A stretch of DNA of 56,641 nt, from positions 1-56,641 of the forward strand of contig JAHCJT010000003.1 in NCBI GenBank assembly GCA_026126245.1, read 5' to 3'. The stretch is from Alphaproteobacteria bacterium. Its GTDB lineage: Bacteria; Pseudomonadota; Alphaproteobacteria; Reyranellales; Reyranellaceae. The notes beneath the pieces were generated by a model. That model was not told where the DNA came from, made no database searches, and saw nothing but the letters and a program-made list of their open reading frames with translations. Positions 45,769-55,239 of this stretch are shown one piece after another; the first letter of the stretch is position 1; each line of letters starts with the position of its first letter. The position numbers and the translations under genes were made by a program.

Positions 45769-48123
45769 ATGGCCTCGGTCGACACTGCGGTGCAGCATCC
45801 CTTCGATCCGCAGGCAGCACGGGCGCCTTGGAAGGTCGGGGCGAGGCCGGCGTCCGCCGCGAACGGATCAATGCGCGAAACTCCTTTGCGCGATGGCGGA
45901 ACTGCCGCTGACCGCACAACGCAGACCGGGGCGGCGCGGGTCGACGCCGAGGCGTCGCGACCTGCCGTCGATTCGCATCTGGCAAGCTTATTGTACCTCG
46001 TTCATCAGCTCGGCCGGCCGGCGTCCGAGGCTGAGCTGCAGACCCTCCTGCCGACGGACGATGGCGGCATCACCGAGGCGGCCTTGGCCACAGCCTGCGC
46101 CCGCCTGGGGCTCGACGCCGTCACAATGGACGTCACAGCCCGTGCGCTCGAGCGCCTCCCGGCACCGTTCGTCCTGATGGGCGGCCCCACTGGCGCCTTT
46201 CATGTCGTTGTCGGACGCGATCGCGATACAGGCGAATTGCAGGTGCTCGACGCGGTCGGTGGCGGCGTTCGCAGCCTGTCGCCGCGCACGGCAGCGGCCT
46301 TGTCCGGTCGCGCCATCGTCTTCAGGAACGCCACCGGCGGCACGCCTCCGGACTGGAAGAGACTGCTGCGAGCGCGCATTCGGAAGGTCATGGCCGAATT
46401 GCTGGCGGCGTCCTTTGCCATCAACGCCCTGGCGCTGGTGACGCCCTTGTTCATGATGGCGGTCTTCAACCGTGCGATCGGCCACGGCGGCATCGAGACG
46501 CTCGCCCGGACCATGACGGTGCTGAGCATCGGCGTGGCCGTCGCTTATGCGTTCGATCTGCTCCTGAGGATCCTGAGGGGCTATGTGTCGAGCCATACCG
46601 GGGCCCGCATTGACACGCTCATGTCGGGTGAGGTCGTGCGCCATCTGGTGCACCTGCCGTACCGGCACTTCGAGCGCACCCCGTCGGGCGTCATCGCTGA
46701 ACGGCTGCGCCAGCTCGATACCCTGCGCGCCTTTTTCACCGGGCAGATGCCGGCCCTGATCATCGATCTGGGGTTCGCCTCGATCTTCCTCGGCGCCATT
46801 TTTGCCATCAACTGGCCGATCGGACTGTTTGTCCTGCTGGCCGCGCCGCTGTTCGCCGGCATATCGCTGCTCGCCCGCGGCGCCCAGAAGCGGCACATCG
46901 ACGAGAGCTTTCACGCCCTGGCGGCAAAGAACTCAGCCCTGAACGAGGTCGTCAACAACGCCGGCACCATCAAGGCGCTCGGACTGGAGCCGGAGATGGA
47001 ACGGCGATGGGGCGCGCGCGTCGCCCAATCGGCGTGGACCGGCTTCCGGGCCAACAACCTGAGCAGCGTAGTGGCATCGCTGACCGGCGTTCTGCAGCTC
47101 TTCTTCTCGCTGGGGGTCGTGCTGCTCGGTGTCTGGGAGTTCGTCGATCAGCGTGTGTCGCTGGGGGGACTGGTTGCCGTCAGCCTGCTATCGACCCGCG
47201 CGATCACGCCCATGCGCCAGGTGACCAGTGCCTGGCATGCAATCCAGTCCGTGCGATCGGCGTTCGCGCGGGTCGACGAAATGATGCGCGCCCCGACCGA
47301 GGCCGAGCCCGGCCGCCTGACGCCCATGCCGCCGCTGGTCGGCGACGTGACGCTCGAGCAGGTCGGCATGCGCCACGAAGACGGCGGCCCGCCTGCGCTG
47401 CAAGACGTCGATTTCCAGATCGAGGCCGGTTCCGTCGTCGGCATTATCGGCCCGTCTGGGTCTGGCAAGACGACGATCGCCAATCTGATCCAGGGCCTCT
47501 ACGGCCCGACATCCGGTCGGGTGCTGATCGACGGCACGGACGTCGCCCACATGTCGCCGGCGCAGCTACGCGGCCAGATCGGTTGCGTGCCGCAAGAGGT
47601 CCAGCTGTTTTCCGGCAGCGTGCGCGAGAACATTGCGATGGGCGCCGCCGACAAGGACCCGGCCCGCGTCGTGGCCGTCGCCAGATTTGTCGGCGCGCAC
47701 CAGTTCATCCAGCGATTGCCTCAGGGCTACGATACCGTGCTGGGCGAGCGGGGTGGCGGCCTGTCGGCCGGCCAGAAACAGCTTCTGTGCATCGCCCGCG
47801 CCCTGATCCGCAATCCACGCATCATCATCCTGGACGAAGCAACCAGCGCGCTTGACCCGGCGAGCGAGGAGCAGATTCTGCGGGCGCTGCGCGCCAATGC
47901 CCGCGGCCGAACGATCATCATGATCACGCACCGGCTGGCGCCGCTGGCGATTGCCGACAAGGTGGCGCTGGTCATCAATGGCCGCATCGAGCGATTCGGT
48001 CCGCCGACCGAAGTGATGGCCTACGCTCGCATTCGCATGGCAGAGGCAAGCCGCGGTCAGTCGCCGAGCCGCCCGACCGTCGTTGGCGGTGTGACCTTCT
48101 CCTGGCCCTTGAGCACAGCATGA
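45769..48123 (+). CDS. Type I secretion ABC transporter (permease-ATPase) with inactive C39-like domain
   Basis: 784 residues. After a ~60-residue unstructured start comes a C39 peptidase-like domain (about 70-180: LASLLYLVHQLGRPASEAEL, then APFVLMGGPTGAFHVVVGRD). The catalytic Cys of true C39 peptidases is absent, as in HlyB, so it may dock substrate without cleavage. Six membrane helices span about 205-490 (LLAASFAINALALVTPLFMM is the first). The ATPase has Walker A GPSGSGKTT near 560, signature LSAGQKQ (in place of LSGGQ) and Walker B IIILDEATSALD. The stop overlaps the adaptor gene (ATGA). The exported protein is not identifiable. Confidence 0.92.
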   Translation: MASVDTAVQHPFDPQAARAPWKVGARPASAANGSMRETPLRDGGTAADRTTQTGAARVDAEASRPAVDSHLASLLYLVHQLGRPASEAELQTLLPTDDGGITEAALATACARLGLDAVTMDVTARALERLPAPFVLMGGPTGAFHVVVGRDRDTGELQVLDAVGGGVRSLSPRTAAALSGRAIVFRNATGGTPPDWKRLLRARIRKVMAELLAASFAINALALVTPLFMMAVFNRAIGHGGIETLARTMTVLSIGVAVAYAFDLLLRILRGYVSSHTGARIDTLMSGEVVRHLVHLPYRHFERTPSGVIAERLRQLDTLRAFFTGQMPALIIDLGFASIFLGAIFAINWPIGLFVLLAAPLFAGISLLARGAQKRHIDESFHALAAKNSALNEVVNNAGTIKALGLEPEMERRWGARVAQSAWTGFRANNLSSVVASLTGVLQLFFSLGVVLLGVWEFVDQRVSLGGLVAVSLLSTRAITPMRQVTSAWHAIQSVRSAFARVDEMMRAPTEAEPGRLTPMPPLVGDVTLEQVGMRHEDGGPPALQDVDFQIEAGSVVGIIGPSGSGKTTIANLIQGLYGPTSGRVLIDGTDVAHMSPAQLRGQIGCVPQEVQLFSGSVRENIAMGAADKDPARVVAVARFVGAHQFIQRLPQGYDTVLGERGGGLSAGQKQLLCIARALIRNPRIIILDEATSALDPASEEQILRALRANARGRTIIMITHRLAPLAIADKVALVINGRIERFGPPTEVMAYARIRMAEASRGQSPSRPTVVGGVTFSWPLSTA

Positions 48124-49586
48124 CTCGTGTTGAGCGCGCCCATCGGCATAACACGCCGTCCATCCCGGATGGGATCGTGGAGCGGCCCGGCGTGCAGGCC
48201 ACGACACAGACGCCACGGTCCCTTCTCCCTGGTGAACCTGTGGCGACGCGGCGGCCTCGGGACAACCAGGCCTTCCTGCGTCTCGTCACCGAGGCGCGGC
48301 TGCCGGGCGTGCGCAACCGCTACGAGGATTTCCTGCCTGAAGCCGAGGTCGTCTCTGGCCGACGGCATTCGCCCTATGCGACATGGCTGATCTACGCCCT
48401 GTCGTCGCTGGTGATCGCCGCGGTGGCGTGGATGCATTTCTCGCGGATCGACAAAGTGATCACGGTGACGGGCGTCGTCCGGCCGACGGGTCACCCCTTG
48501 GCCGTCGATCACGCCGAGGGCGGCCATGTCGCGCGCGTGTTTGCCAAGGACGGCGATCTGGTGGCGGCAGGCCAGCCATTGATCGCCCTCGACGACTCGC
48601 AGGTGCTCGCGGAGATCGCCAAGGTTTCGGCTGCACTGCGGATGCTAACCGCCGAGGTGGTGCGGCTGAAGGCCGAAACCGCCGAGCCGCCCACGGTGCC
48701 GATGTTTCCCCTCGAACTTGGCACCGACGCCGCGGCGGCCCAACTGATTCTGTGGCAAGCCCGTCAGGCCGAGATCGAACGCCAACGCAGCGCGGCCGAC
48801 ACGCTGATCCAAGACGCCCGTGCGCGTGTCGCCACAACAGCGAAATTGGCACCGTTTCTGGGGCGAGAGACGGCGTCGGACGGCGAGCCGACCGACTCGG
48901 CATCTGCCTCACCCCAGGAGTCGCAGACCGAGCTGGAAGCGGCTGAGCGGGCTTTGGCTGCTTCGGTGGCCCGACGTGCCGCCGTCGACCACGAGTGGCG
49001 CGCCGCGGCGCTCCGCCGTTTGGCCGATGCGGACGCCGAGCGCCAGCGGGCCCAGGGCGCCCTTGATCTCCTAGAGGAGCGCCAACGCCGCTTGGTCTTG
49101 CGCGCGCCCGTCAGCGGTATGGTGATCGGTCTGGGTCGCACGCACGCTGGCGCGACCGTCCGGGTCGGGGAACCGGCGGCCATGGTCGTCGCGCCCGACC
49201 AGATGCATCGGGTCGACATCGACGCATGGGTTCCGGTCGAGGCCATCGATGCCGCGGCGGTCGGTCAGGATGTAACCATCCGTGTCCAGCCCCAAGGCCA
49301 CGTGCCGTTCGCGACGCTGAGGGGCAAAATCACCCAGGTCGGCACAGGCGCCGTCGGGCGCGATCCCTCTTCCCGTTCCCCAATGGACCCCTCGTCAAGT
49401 GGCCACATCGCTGTCCGCATCGCCGTCGAGCGAGGCCAGGGTCAGGGAGATCGGTGGAACGGCCAGCTTGTCCCCGGCATGACAGCCAGCATCGAGCTGC
49501 GCGCCGGCGACTATTCGATCCTTGACCTCGTGAGTGGCACTGTCCGAGGGACAATCGGCGGCGGCCGGCTCGCCAGCGGCGGCTGA
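48120..49586 (+). CDS. HlyD-family periplasmic adaptor of type I secretion
   Basis: 488 residues. A cytoplasmic N-terminus of some 85 residues, one membrane segment (about 87-107), then GVVRPTGHPLAVDHAEGGHV (lipoyl-like half), long Ala/Glu-rich helices (about 150-340) forming the periplasmic hairpin, the returning lipoyl half LVLRAPVSGMVIGLG, and beta-barrel LVPGMTASIELRAGDYSIL near the C-terminus. It links the ABC transporter to a TolC-type outer-membrane channel, which is not encoded here. Coupled to the transporter by an ATGA overlap. The N-terminal extension is longer than in HlyD. Confidence 0.92.
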   Translation: MTRVERAHRHNTPSIPDGIVERPGVQATTQTPRSLLPGEPVATRRPRDNQAFLRLVTEARLPGVRNRYEDFLPEAEVVSGRRHSPYATWLIYALSSLVIAAVAWMHFSRIDKVITVTGVVRPTGHPLAVDHAEGGHVARVFAKDGDLVAAGQPLIALDDSQVLAEIAKVSAALRMLTAEVVRLKAETAEPPTVPMFPLELGTDAAAAQLILWQARQAEIERQRSAADTLIQDARARVATTAKLAPFLGRETASDGEPTDSASASPQESQTELEAAERALAASVARRAAVDHEWRAAALRRLADADAERQRAQGALDLLEERQRRLVLRAPVSGMVIGLGRTHAGATVRVGEPAAMVVAPDQMHRVDIDAWVPVEAIDAAAVGQDVTIRVQPQGHVPFATLRGKITQVGTGAVGRDPSSRSPMDPSSSGHIAVRIAVERGQGQGDRWNGQLVPGMTASIELRAGDYSILDLVSGTVRGTIGGGRLASGG

Positions 49587-50034
49587 TCTTCCGCCCTCCC
49601 ACCCCGTGGAGCCGCTCTGGGCGGCGCGTTCACGTTCTGGATCGGCTGCAGGGCCGCGCGCCGGATGCCCCGCCATCCTGCGGATGACCATCCACATCGG
49701 GCCTGCTCAACGGGTGTGACATCGTTCTTGGGTGAGCACTCGATTTATGTTAAAAGAGGTATGCGTCGAATCACCGGTCATGCGCCTGTAATTTCTGGTC
49801 CAAAGCTGTCATTGGAAATTTGCCTTGGTATGCTTTTTTCAACATTGTGGGCCTATACGCTCTTCAGACCACTATATATTGCGGCTTTGCCGTGCCGGTG
49901 ACAGTTATAAACAGGTTCCCATTTGTATGCTGTTAGAGTAGTTTACGATTTATTCTTTAAGCGAGAGTACGTGGCTCAAAGGCTGCGGGTTGATTGTGCG
50001 TCGGTCGCGGCGCCTACGTACTAAGGGATCAATA
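49587..50034 (+). promoter_or_regulatory. 448-base AT-rich gap upstream of the tyrosine autokinase
   Basis: Bases 49720-49980 are clearly lower in GC than anything around them. The region presumably holds the promoter of the autokinase gene; TATATT near 49873 is a -10-like element, without a clear -35. A 46-codon open frame at 49761-49901 has a hydrophobic stretch but the GAGG lies too close to its ATG to be a normal ribosome-binding site. I see no terminator hairpin for the preceding operon. Nothing else is recognisable. Confidence 0.35.
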
Positions 50035-52315
50035 ATGGCGAACGTAAGCCGTTTGCAGACCGGTTATAGCAATCTGCCCGCTGAAACATCGCCGCCATTG
50101 CCTGCACCTCCGGGGGGTGGAGGTGGGGATGAAGGCGGCTCGGGGCTCTCATTTCGTCAGATTCTGGGCACCCTGCGACGCCACAAACTACTGATCGGTG
50201 GCATCGCCCTGATCGGTACGACCATCGCCTGGCTGGTTGCGAACCAGCTGACGCCGGTCTACCAGGCGCAAGCCGACCTGGTCGTCGAACCGCGGTCGAC
50301 CGACGTCATGAAGGCGGGACCCACGGACTATGCCCAGCCGCCACTCGACTACCGCACGATGGAAACGGAGGCGGCCAAGCTGCGGGCCGAGCGCCTGGCG
50401 CGCAAGTCCGTGATCGCGCTGGGGTTGATCACGCACCCGCTCTATAATCCCGATCTCGCGCCGCCGGAACAAAGTCGACTGCGCACCATCTTCCAGCCGG
50501 TGCTGCAGATCCTGCGGCTGAGCGACGCGCCAACGGCGCCGAAGATCTCGGCGGAAGAGATCCAGCGGCGCATCGACGCGATGCCGGCTCGGGCGCGTGA
50601 GCGGCTCATCAACCAGATCGCCGATATGTGGCTGGCGAACCTCACGGTCCAGACCTCGGCGACCTCGGTCATGACGGTGTTCCGGTCGCCCGATCCCGGA
50701 TCTGGCGGCCAATTCGGTCAACCAGTCGATCCGCAGCTACATCGATGAGCAGAAGAAGGAGAAATCCGAGGGCCCGCTCGATCTGATGAAGTTCCTCAGC
50801 GCGCGTATCGATGACGTGCGCTCGGCCGTGGTCGAGGCTGACCGCAAGCTGGCAAAGTTCCGCTCTGAAAACGCCATGTACGATGCGACCGATGCATCGT
50901 CACTGGCCAAGACATTGGCCGACGTCCGCGGCCAGCTGCTGATTGCCGACCAGGTCGCGACGCAGAAGGAACTGGGCGTCAAGCAGGGCGTATCGGCCGA
51001 CGCCGCCGGCATGACGTTGCTGGCCGAGATGGCCGCGGCCGAAAAAGAGTTCCAAGCGATCGCATCGTACGCGGCACCAGGCCATCCGGACTATCAGAAG
51101 GCGGCCAAACGTCTGGCCGCCGTGCGGGCGCGTTTGGACGATGAGCGTCGGCGCAGCGCCAACAACCTGCAGGCCGAGGCCAAGGCGGCGCGCGAAAACG
51201 CCAACAAACTGCAGGCCGAAGTTGCCCGGCTGGAACGCGAGTTGAAGCGGCAGACCGAAGGCTCGGCCCAGCTCCGCGCGTTACAGACCGAGCTCGATAC
51301 CGCCAAGGCCCTGTATTCAACGCTTCTGACGCGCCTGCAGGAAGTGAACGTCCTGGCCAGTGTCGACAAGAAGGGCGACGCCAAGCAGATCAACGAGGCG
51401 GCACCGCCCAGCTTCCCGGTCGCGCCGCGCAGGGACCTGATCGTCCTGATGGCGTTTGTGGCCTCCATGGCGCTGGCCGTCGGCATCGCGGTCATGCTCG
51501 AGTTGATGGACTCGGGTTTCCGCTCGGTGCACCAGCTCGAGCAGCAAACCGGCGTGGCCGCCCTGGGCATGGTGCCCTACCAGTCGGCCGGCCGACTGCG
51601 GCGCAGCAACAAGCCGTGGCTCAACGTCGTCGAGAAGCCCAACTCGGCCTACTCCGAAGCGTTGCGGACGATCCGCACGGGCATTGCGCTCAGCAGTGCC
51701 GACCACCCGCAGCGTACCGTCGCGGTCACGTCCGCGGTGCCGGGCGAGGGCAAGACGACCACGGCTCTGTCGCTGGCGGCCGCTTCGGCCGCGTCGGGCG
51801 CGCGCACGCTGATCATCGACTGCGACATGCGCCAGCCGTCGCTGCACAAGAACATCGGGGTCGAGAACCAGGCCGGACTGGCTGAATTCCTGGCGGGTCA
51901 GCGCGACCTGGAGGATCTGGTTCAGGTCGAGCCCAAGACCGGGCTCTACTATGTGCTGGCGGGCAAGCGACCGCCGTCGCCGACCGACCTGCTGGGTAGC
52001 CTGCGCATGCGCCGGCTGTTGCAGCAGCTGGGCGATGCCTTCGACATGGTGTTGCTCGACACGCCACCGGTGCTGGCCGTCTCCGACGCCCTGCTGCTGG
52101 TGCGGCAGACCGACACCACAATCTACGTGGTGCGATGGGAGAAGACGCGCCGCGACATTGCGATGGCCGGCCTCAAGATGGTCTATGAAGCCGGTGCGCG
52201 TCTCTCGGGCTGCGTGTTGAGCCATGTCGACCTGCGGCGCCACGCGCAGTACGACTACACCGACAGCGGCGTCTTCTACTATCGCGGCTATCGTCGCTAC
52301 TACGGCGACGGTTGA
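50035..52315 (+). pseudogene. Wzc/ExoP-type polysaccharide tyrosine autokinase, interrupted by a frameshift
   Basis: Two open frames (50035-50748, then the frame ending at 52315) are parts of one gene. Removing one G near 50698 (in GATCCCGGATCTGG) joins SPDP to DLAANSVNQSIRSY and gives about 759 residues. AAGGGA precedes the ATG. The N-terminus has a Wzz domain (membrane segment LLIGGIALIGTTIAWLVA, YQAQADLVVEPR), then coiled coil, a second membrane helix (LIVLMAFVASMALAVGIAVM), and a bacterial tyrosine kinase domain: Walker A TSAVPGEGKTTTALS, Walker A' LIIDCDMRQP, Walker B VLLDTPPVL. The tail holds seven tyrosines (QYDYTDSGVFYYRGYRRYY), the autophosphorylation cluster. It controls polymer length and export with the Wza-type lipoprotein. 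Whether the break is real or a sequencing error is unknown. Confidence 0.85.
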
Positions 52316-52334
52316 TCACGACCACCGGTCGGAC

Positions 52335-52352
52335 GGGCGGCCCTGGCCGCCC
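52335..52352 (+). terminator. GC-rich hairpin after the autokinase gene
   Basis: GGGCGGCC (52335-52342), two bases, then GGCCGCCC (52345-52352), flanked by partly complementary CCACC/GGTGG. It starts 20 bases after the stop codon at 52315. There is no T-run, so it may be a weak terminator or an RNA 3'-end hairpin only. Confidence 0.4.
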
Positions 52353-52424
52353 GGTGGACGCTGCGGATTCGAGTCGCAACCCGATTGCCGGCCGATGTAG
52401 GCTCGCGGCGACAAGAAGCCGCCG

Positions 52425-53207
52425 ATGAGACTGTTTTCGCCAACCACCGACATCGAGATTGACGTCGAGCCACGGGAAAAATCCCACCCCGAGCTCGACC
52501 TGCGGCCGGTTGACCCTGACCGGCGCCGACCGGCGCGCCTGTTTGTCGCCGGAGCTGCGGTGGCCGGTGGCTTGTTGTTGCTGAGTCTGGCTGTGCCGCA
52601 TCTTTTCTCGGCCATTGAACTTCTGGATGCCCGCAGCGTCGCCGAACGCGCCCAGCTCGATGATCCCAAGCTGACGAATCCCGAGATCGAGAGCGCTGCC
52701 GCCGCGTTGCTGCATGCCCTCGAATGGCAGGACGACGCCGATCTGGCGGCGCTGCTGGCCGCAACGCGGTTGACCCAGGCGGCGCGCGCCACGACGCCGG
52801 AAGCCGCCGGCCAGCGTCTGAAGCAGGCAATCGAGGCGGCGAAGGCGGCCATTCGCCTGTCGCCCGCCCACCCGACGGCGTGGACGCTGCTGGCAACGTC
52901 GCTGGAGGCCAGCGACCCCCGCAACCCACAGTTCGTGGCAGCGCTGCAGCGTGCCATCGCGGTCGCGCCATACGATGCCCGCTACCTGGCGCAGCGGGTC
53001 GAGATGGCCTGCCGCTACTGGCACCTGATCGATCAGCCCACCCGGCAACTCGTGGCGGCGCAGATCCACATCCTGGCGGGCCGCGACATGCCCGCCCTGG
53101 CGGCACTGGCGAAGCGCAGCTACGGCCTGCTGCCCGTGCGCGAGTCGCTGGCCGGCGACCCGGCGCTACTGGAACGCTTCGACGCGATCTACATCACGCT
53201 GCAGTAG
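52425..53207 (+). CDS. Membrane-anchored TPR-like protein of the polymer locus
   Basis: 260 residues. A charged cytoplasmic N-terminus (about 1-37), a single membrane segment (about 38-60: LFVAGAAVAGGLLLLSLAV), then an all-helical part. Helical pairs such as AIEAAKAAIRLSPAHPTAWTLL and ALQRAIAVAPYDARYLAQR have TPR spacing. The C-terminal domain should lie in the periplasm. TPR proteins in exopolysaccharide clusters often scaffold the export complex; its position after the autokinase suggests this. Not a recognised named gene. Confidence 0.72.
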   Translation: MRLFSPTTDIEIDVEPREKSHPELDLRPVDPDRRRPARLFVAGAAVAGGLLLLSLAVPHLFSAIELLDARSVAERAQLDDPKLTNPEIESAAAALLHALEWQDDADLAALLAATRLTQAARATTPEAAGQRLKQAIEAAKAAIRLSPAHPTAWTLLATSLEASDPRNPQFVAALQRAIAVAPYDARYLAQRVEMACRYWHLIDQPTRQLVAAQIHILAGRDMPALAALAKRSYGLLPVRESLAGDPALLERFDAIYITLQ

Positions 53208-53260
53208 CGCGCGGCGGCGCCGCCATGCCGTGCGATGGCCGGTGCTCAAGCCGCCGCAGC

Positions 53261-54214
53261 CTAGGGCGCGCTGGCGGCATCCAGTTTGGCGGTTGCGGCG
53301 GCATCGAGTTTGATATCGACCGACTTGAGGATCTCCGCCAATTGTTGGGTGCTGGTGGCGCTGACGATCGGCGCCGCTACCGCGGGCCGGGCCATCGTCC
53401 AAGCCAGCGCCACCTGCGCCGGCGTCGCCTTCAATGACGCCGCGATCCCGTCGAGCGCCTTAAGAATCCCGAAGCCGCGGGCATTGACGTACTTCTTCAC
53501 GCCACCGGGACCGCGCACGCTCTTGCCGAGATCGGCTTCGCTCCGGTATTTGCCGGTCAGGAAGCCGCTGGCGAGCGAGTAGTAGCCGATCACGCCAATT
53601 TGCTCCTTGACGCACAGATCCTGCAGCGGGCCCTCGAACAGGGCGCGCTCGCACAAATTGAAGTGCGGCTGCAGGGTCTCGTACCGCGGGGCACCCATCT
53701 TCTTGCTGGTTTCCAGCGCCAGCTTCAGCCGCGGGGCGTCGTAGTTCGAGGCGCCGATCGCCCGCACCTTGCCTTGCTTTACCAACTGCGCGTAGGCCTC
53801 AAAACGCTCTTCCATCGGCGCATCGGGATCATCGCGGTGTGACTGGTAGAGGTCGATGTAGTCGGTCTGCAGCCGCTTCAGGGAGTCCTCGACCGAGCGC
53901 AGGATGTAGCCTTTGGCCAGCCCCTTGCGATCGGGCGCCATCTGCATGCCCACCTTGGTGGCGATCACCACCTTGTCGCGGCCGCCGCGCTGCTTGAGCC
54001 AGTTGCCGATCACGGTTTCCGATTCGCCGCCCTTGTGCCCCGGCGCCCACACTGAATAGACGTCGGCCGTATCGATCAGGTTGAAACCGGCCGCGACAAA
54101 GGCGTCGAGCACGGCGAAAGAGTGCGGCTCGTCGGCCGTCCAGCCGAACACATTGCCGCCCAGCGCCAGCGGCGCCACCTCGATGCCCGACCGCCCGAGC
54201 TTGCGCTTCTCCAT
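53261..54214 (-). CDS. Aldo/keto reductase
   Basis: 317 residues. A TIM-barrel oxidoreductase using NADPH. The catalytic tetrad is visible: Asp and Tyr in NLIDTADVYS, Lys in VIATKVG, His in LYQSHRDD. The cofactor part shows IGASNYDAPRL, VIGYYSLASGFLTGKYRSEAD and the C-terminal PIVSATSTQQL. It belongs to the YghZ/Tas-like branch by these segments. A strong GGAGG ribosome-binding site precedes the ATG at 54214. The substrate is unknown. Divergent from the amidotransferase gene across 215 bases. Confidence 0.94.
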   Translation of the reverse strand: MEKRKLGRSGIEVAPLALGGNVFGWTADEPHSFAVLDAFVAAGFNLIDTADVYSVWAPGHKGGESETVIGNWLKQRGGRDKVVIATKVGMQMAPDRKGLAKGYILRSVEDSLKRLQTDYIDLYQSHRDDPDAPMEERFEAYAQLVKQGKVRAIGASNYDAPRLKLALETSKKMGAPRYETLQPHFNLCERALFEGPLQDLCVKEQIGVIGYYSLASGFLTGKYRSEADLGKSVRGPGGVKKYVNARGFGILKALDGIAASLKATPAQVALAWTMARPAVAAPIVSATSTQQLAEILKSVDIKLDAAATAKLDAASAP

Positions 54215-54429
54215 CTTCGCCTCCGTCGTCCCTGTGAAGGCCCGGAGCATAGGACCCCAAGGCCGGACTGGGAAAGGGCCGATGGTGACCGCCTTGAGAT
54301 CCGGCCGCCCGCCGACCACTTGACGGCCGGTGCGACGGCATGGCTGGCAGCGAATACCGGCATTTGCAGCGGTGGCGGAACCGACCGAGTATGATATTTG
54401 CATAAGTCTAGCGGAGGTCCCGCACGCCT
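54215..54429. promoter_or_regulatory. Divergent intergenic region with a possible -10 element
   Basis: 215 bases between two divergent genes. TATGAT at 54390-54395 resembles a -10 box for the plus-strand amidotransferase gene; TTGCAG 20 bases upstream is too far for an ideal -35. GGAGG follows about 12 bases before the ATG at 54430. I see no operator repeat. Confidence 0.35.
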
Positions 54430-55230
54430 ATGTCTCACGCCTTGCGTCCGATGATCGGCATTTCCGCCTGCCGCCGTACGGTGGGGATATGGACCGCGCA
54501 CACCGTCGGCGAGAAGTACGTCAAGGCGGTGACCGAGGTCATTGGCGGCATCCCGCTGATCCTGCCGGCGGTCGGTGACGGCGACGGCGGCTTGGACATT
54601 GACCGTGTTCTGGACGTGCTCGACGGCGTGATCCTGACAGGCAGTCCATCCAACGTCGAACCTGCGCACTACGGCGGCCGTCCGGCGCGCCGCGGGGTAG
54701 CGGCCGATCCGGCGCGCGACATGACCACCCTGCCCCTGATCCGACGGGCCTTGGAACGGGCGGTGCCGTTATTTGCGATCTGCCGCGGGTTCCAGGAACT
54801 CAACGTGGCGATGGGCGGTACCCTGCACCAGCATGTCGAAGAAGTGCCGGGACGCCTCGATCACCGCGCGCCCAAGACCGACGACTTCGAACCCAAGATT
54901 GCGCCGGCGCATCCCATCGCGATCACGCCGGGCGGTCAGCTGCATCGATTGCTGGGCTGCACCGAAGCCGAGGTCAATTCACTGCACGGTCAAGGTATCG
55001 ACCGCCTGGCGCCCGGCTTGCGCGTCGAGGCAGTCGCGCCCGACGGCCAGATCGAGGCGGTCAGCGTGATCGATGCGCCGGGCTTCGTCTGCGCCGTGCA
55101 GTGGCATCCCGAGGCCCATGCGAGCGAAAACCCGGTGTCGGCGAAGCTCTTCGAGGCGTTTACCGCCGCCTGCCGCGCGCGCACCGCGGCCCGCCTCGCC
55201 CCGCTGTCTGTTCGCGCGGCCGCCGAATAA
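54430..55230 (+). CDS. Class I glutamine amidotransferase, PuuD-like (gamma-glutamyl-GABA hydrolase family)
   Basis: 266 residues. The nucleophile Cys lies in LFAICRGFQELNVAMGG and the His-Glu of the triad in VQWHPEAHAS. The N-terminal IGISACRRTVG and YVKAVTEVIGGIPLILP strands, and LTGSPSNVEPAHYG, match peptidase family C26. The enzyme hydrolyses gamma-glutamyl bonds, for instance of gamma-glutamyl-GABA in putrescine breakdown. No other puu gene is adjacent, so the substrate is uncertain. Confidence 0.9.
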   Translation: MSHALRPMIGISACRRTVGIWTAHTVGEKYVKAVTEVIGGIPLILPAVGDGDGGLDIDRVLDVLDGVILTGSPSNVEPAHYGGRPARRGVAADPARDMTTLPLIRRALERAVPLFAICRGFQELNVAMGGTLHQHVEEVPGRLDHRAPKTDDFEPKIAPAHPIAITPGGQLHRLLGCTEAEVNSLHGQGIDRLAPGLRVEAVAPDGQIEAVSVIDAPGFVCAVQWHPEAHASENPVSAKLFEAFTAACRARTAARLAPLSVRAAAE

Positions 55231-55239
55231 CCACACGCC

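Noticed and set aside
50786-52315. A naturally separate kinase subunit starting at ATG 50786
   Set aside because: Upstream codons in this frame (from 50699) continue Wzz-like sequence that completes the first frame, so this is one interrupted gene and not a designed two-protein system.
53213-53224. Palindrome GGCGGCGCCGCC between the TPR gene and the aldo/keto reductase gene
   Set aside because: Too short and of the kind expected by chance in GC-rich intergenic DNA.
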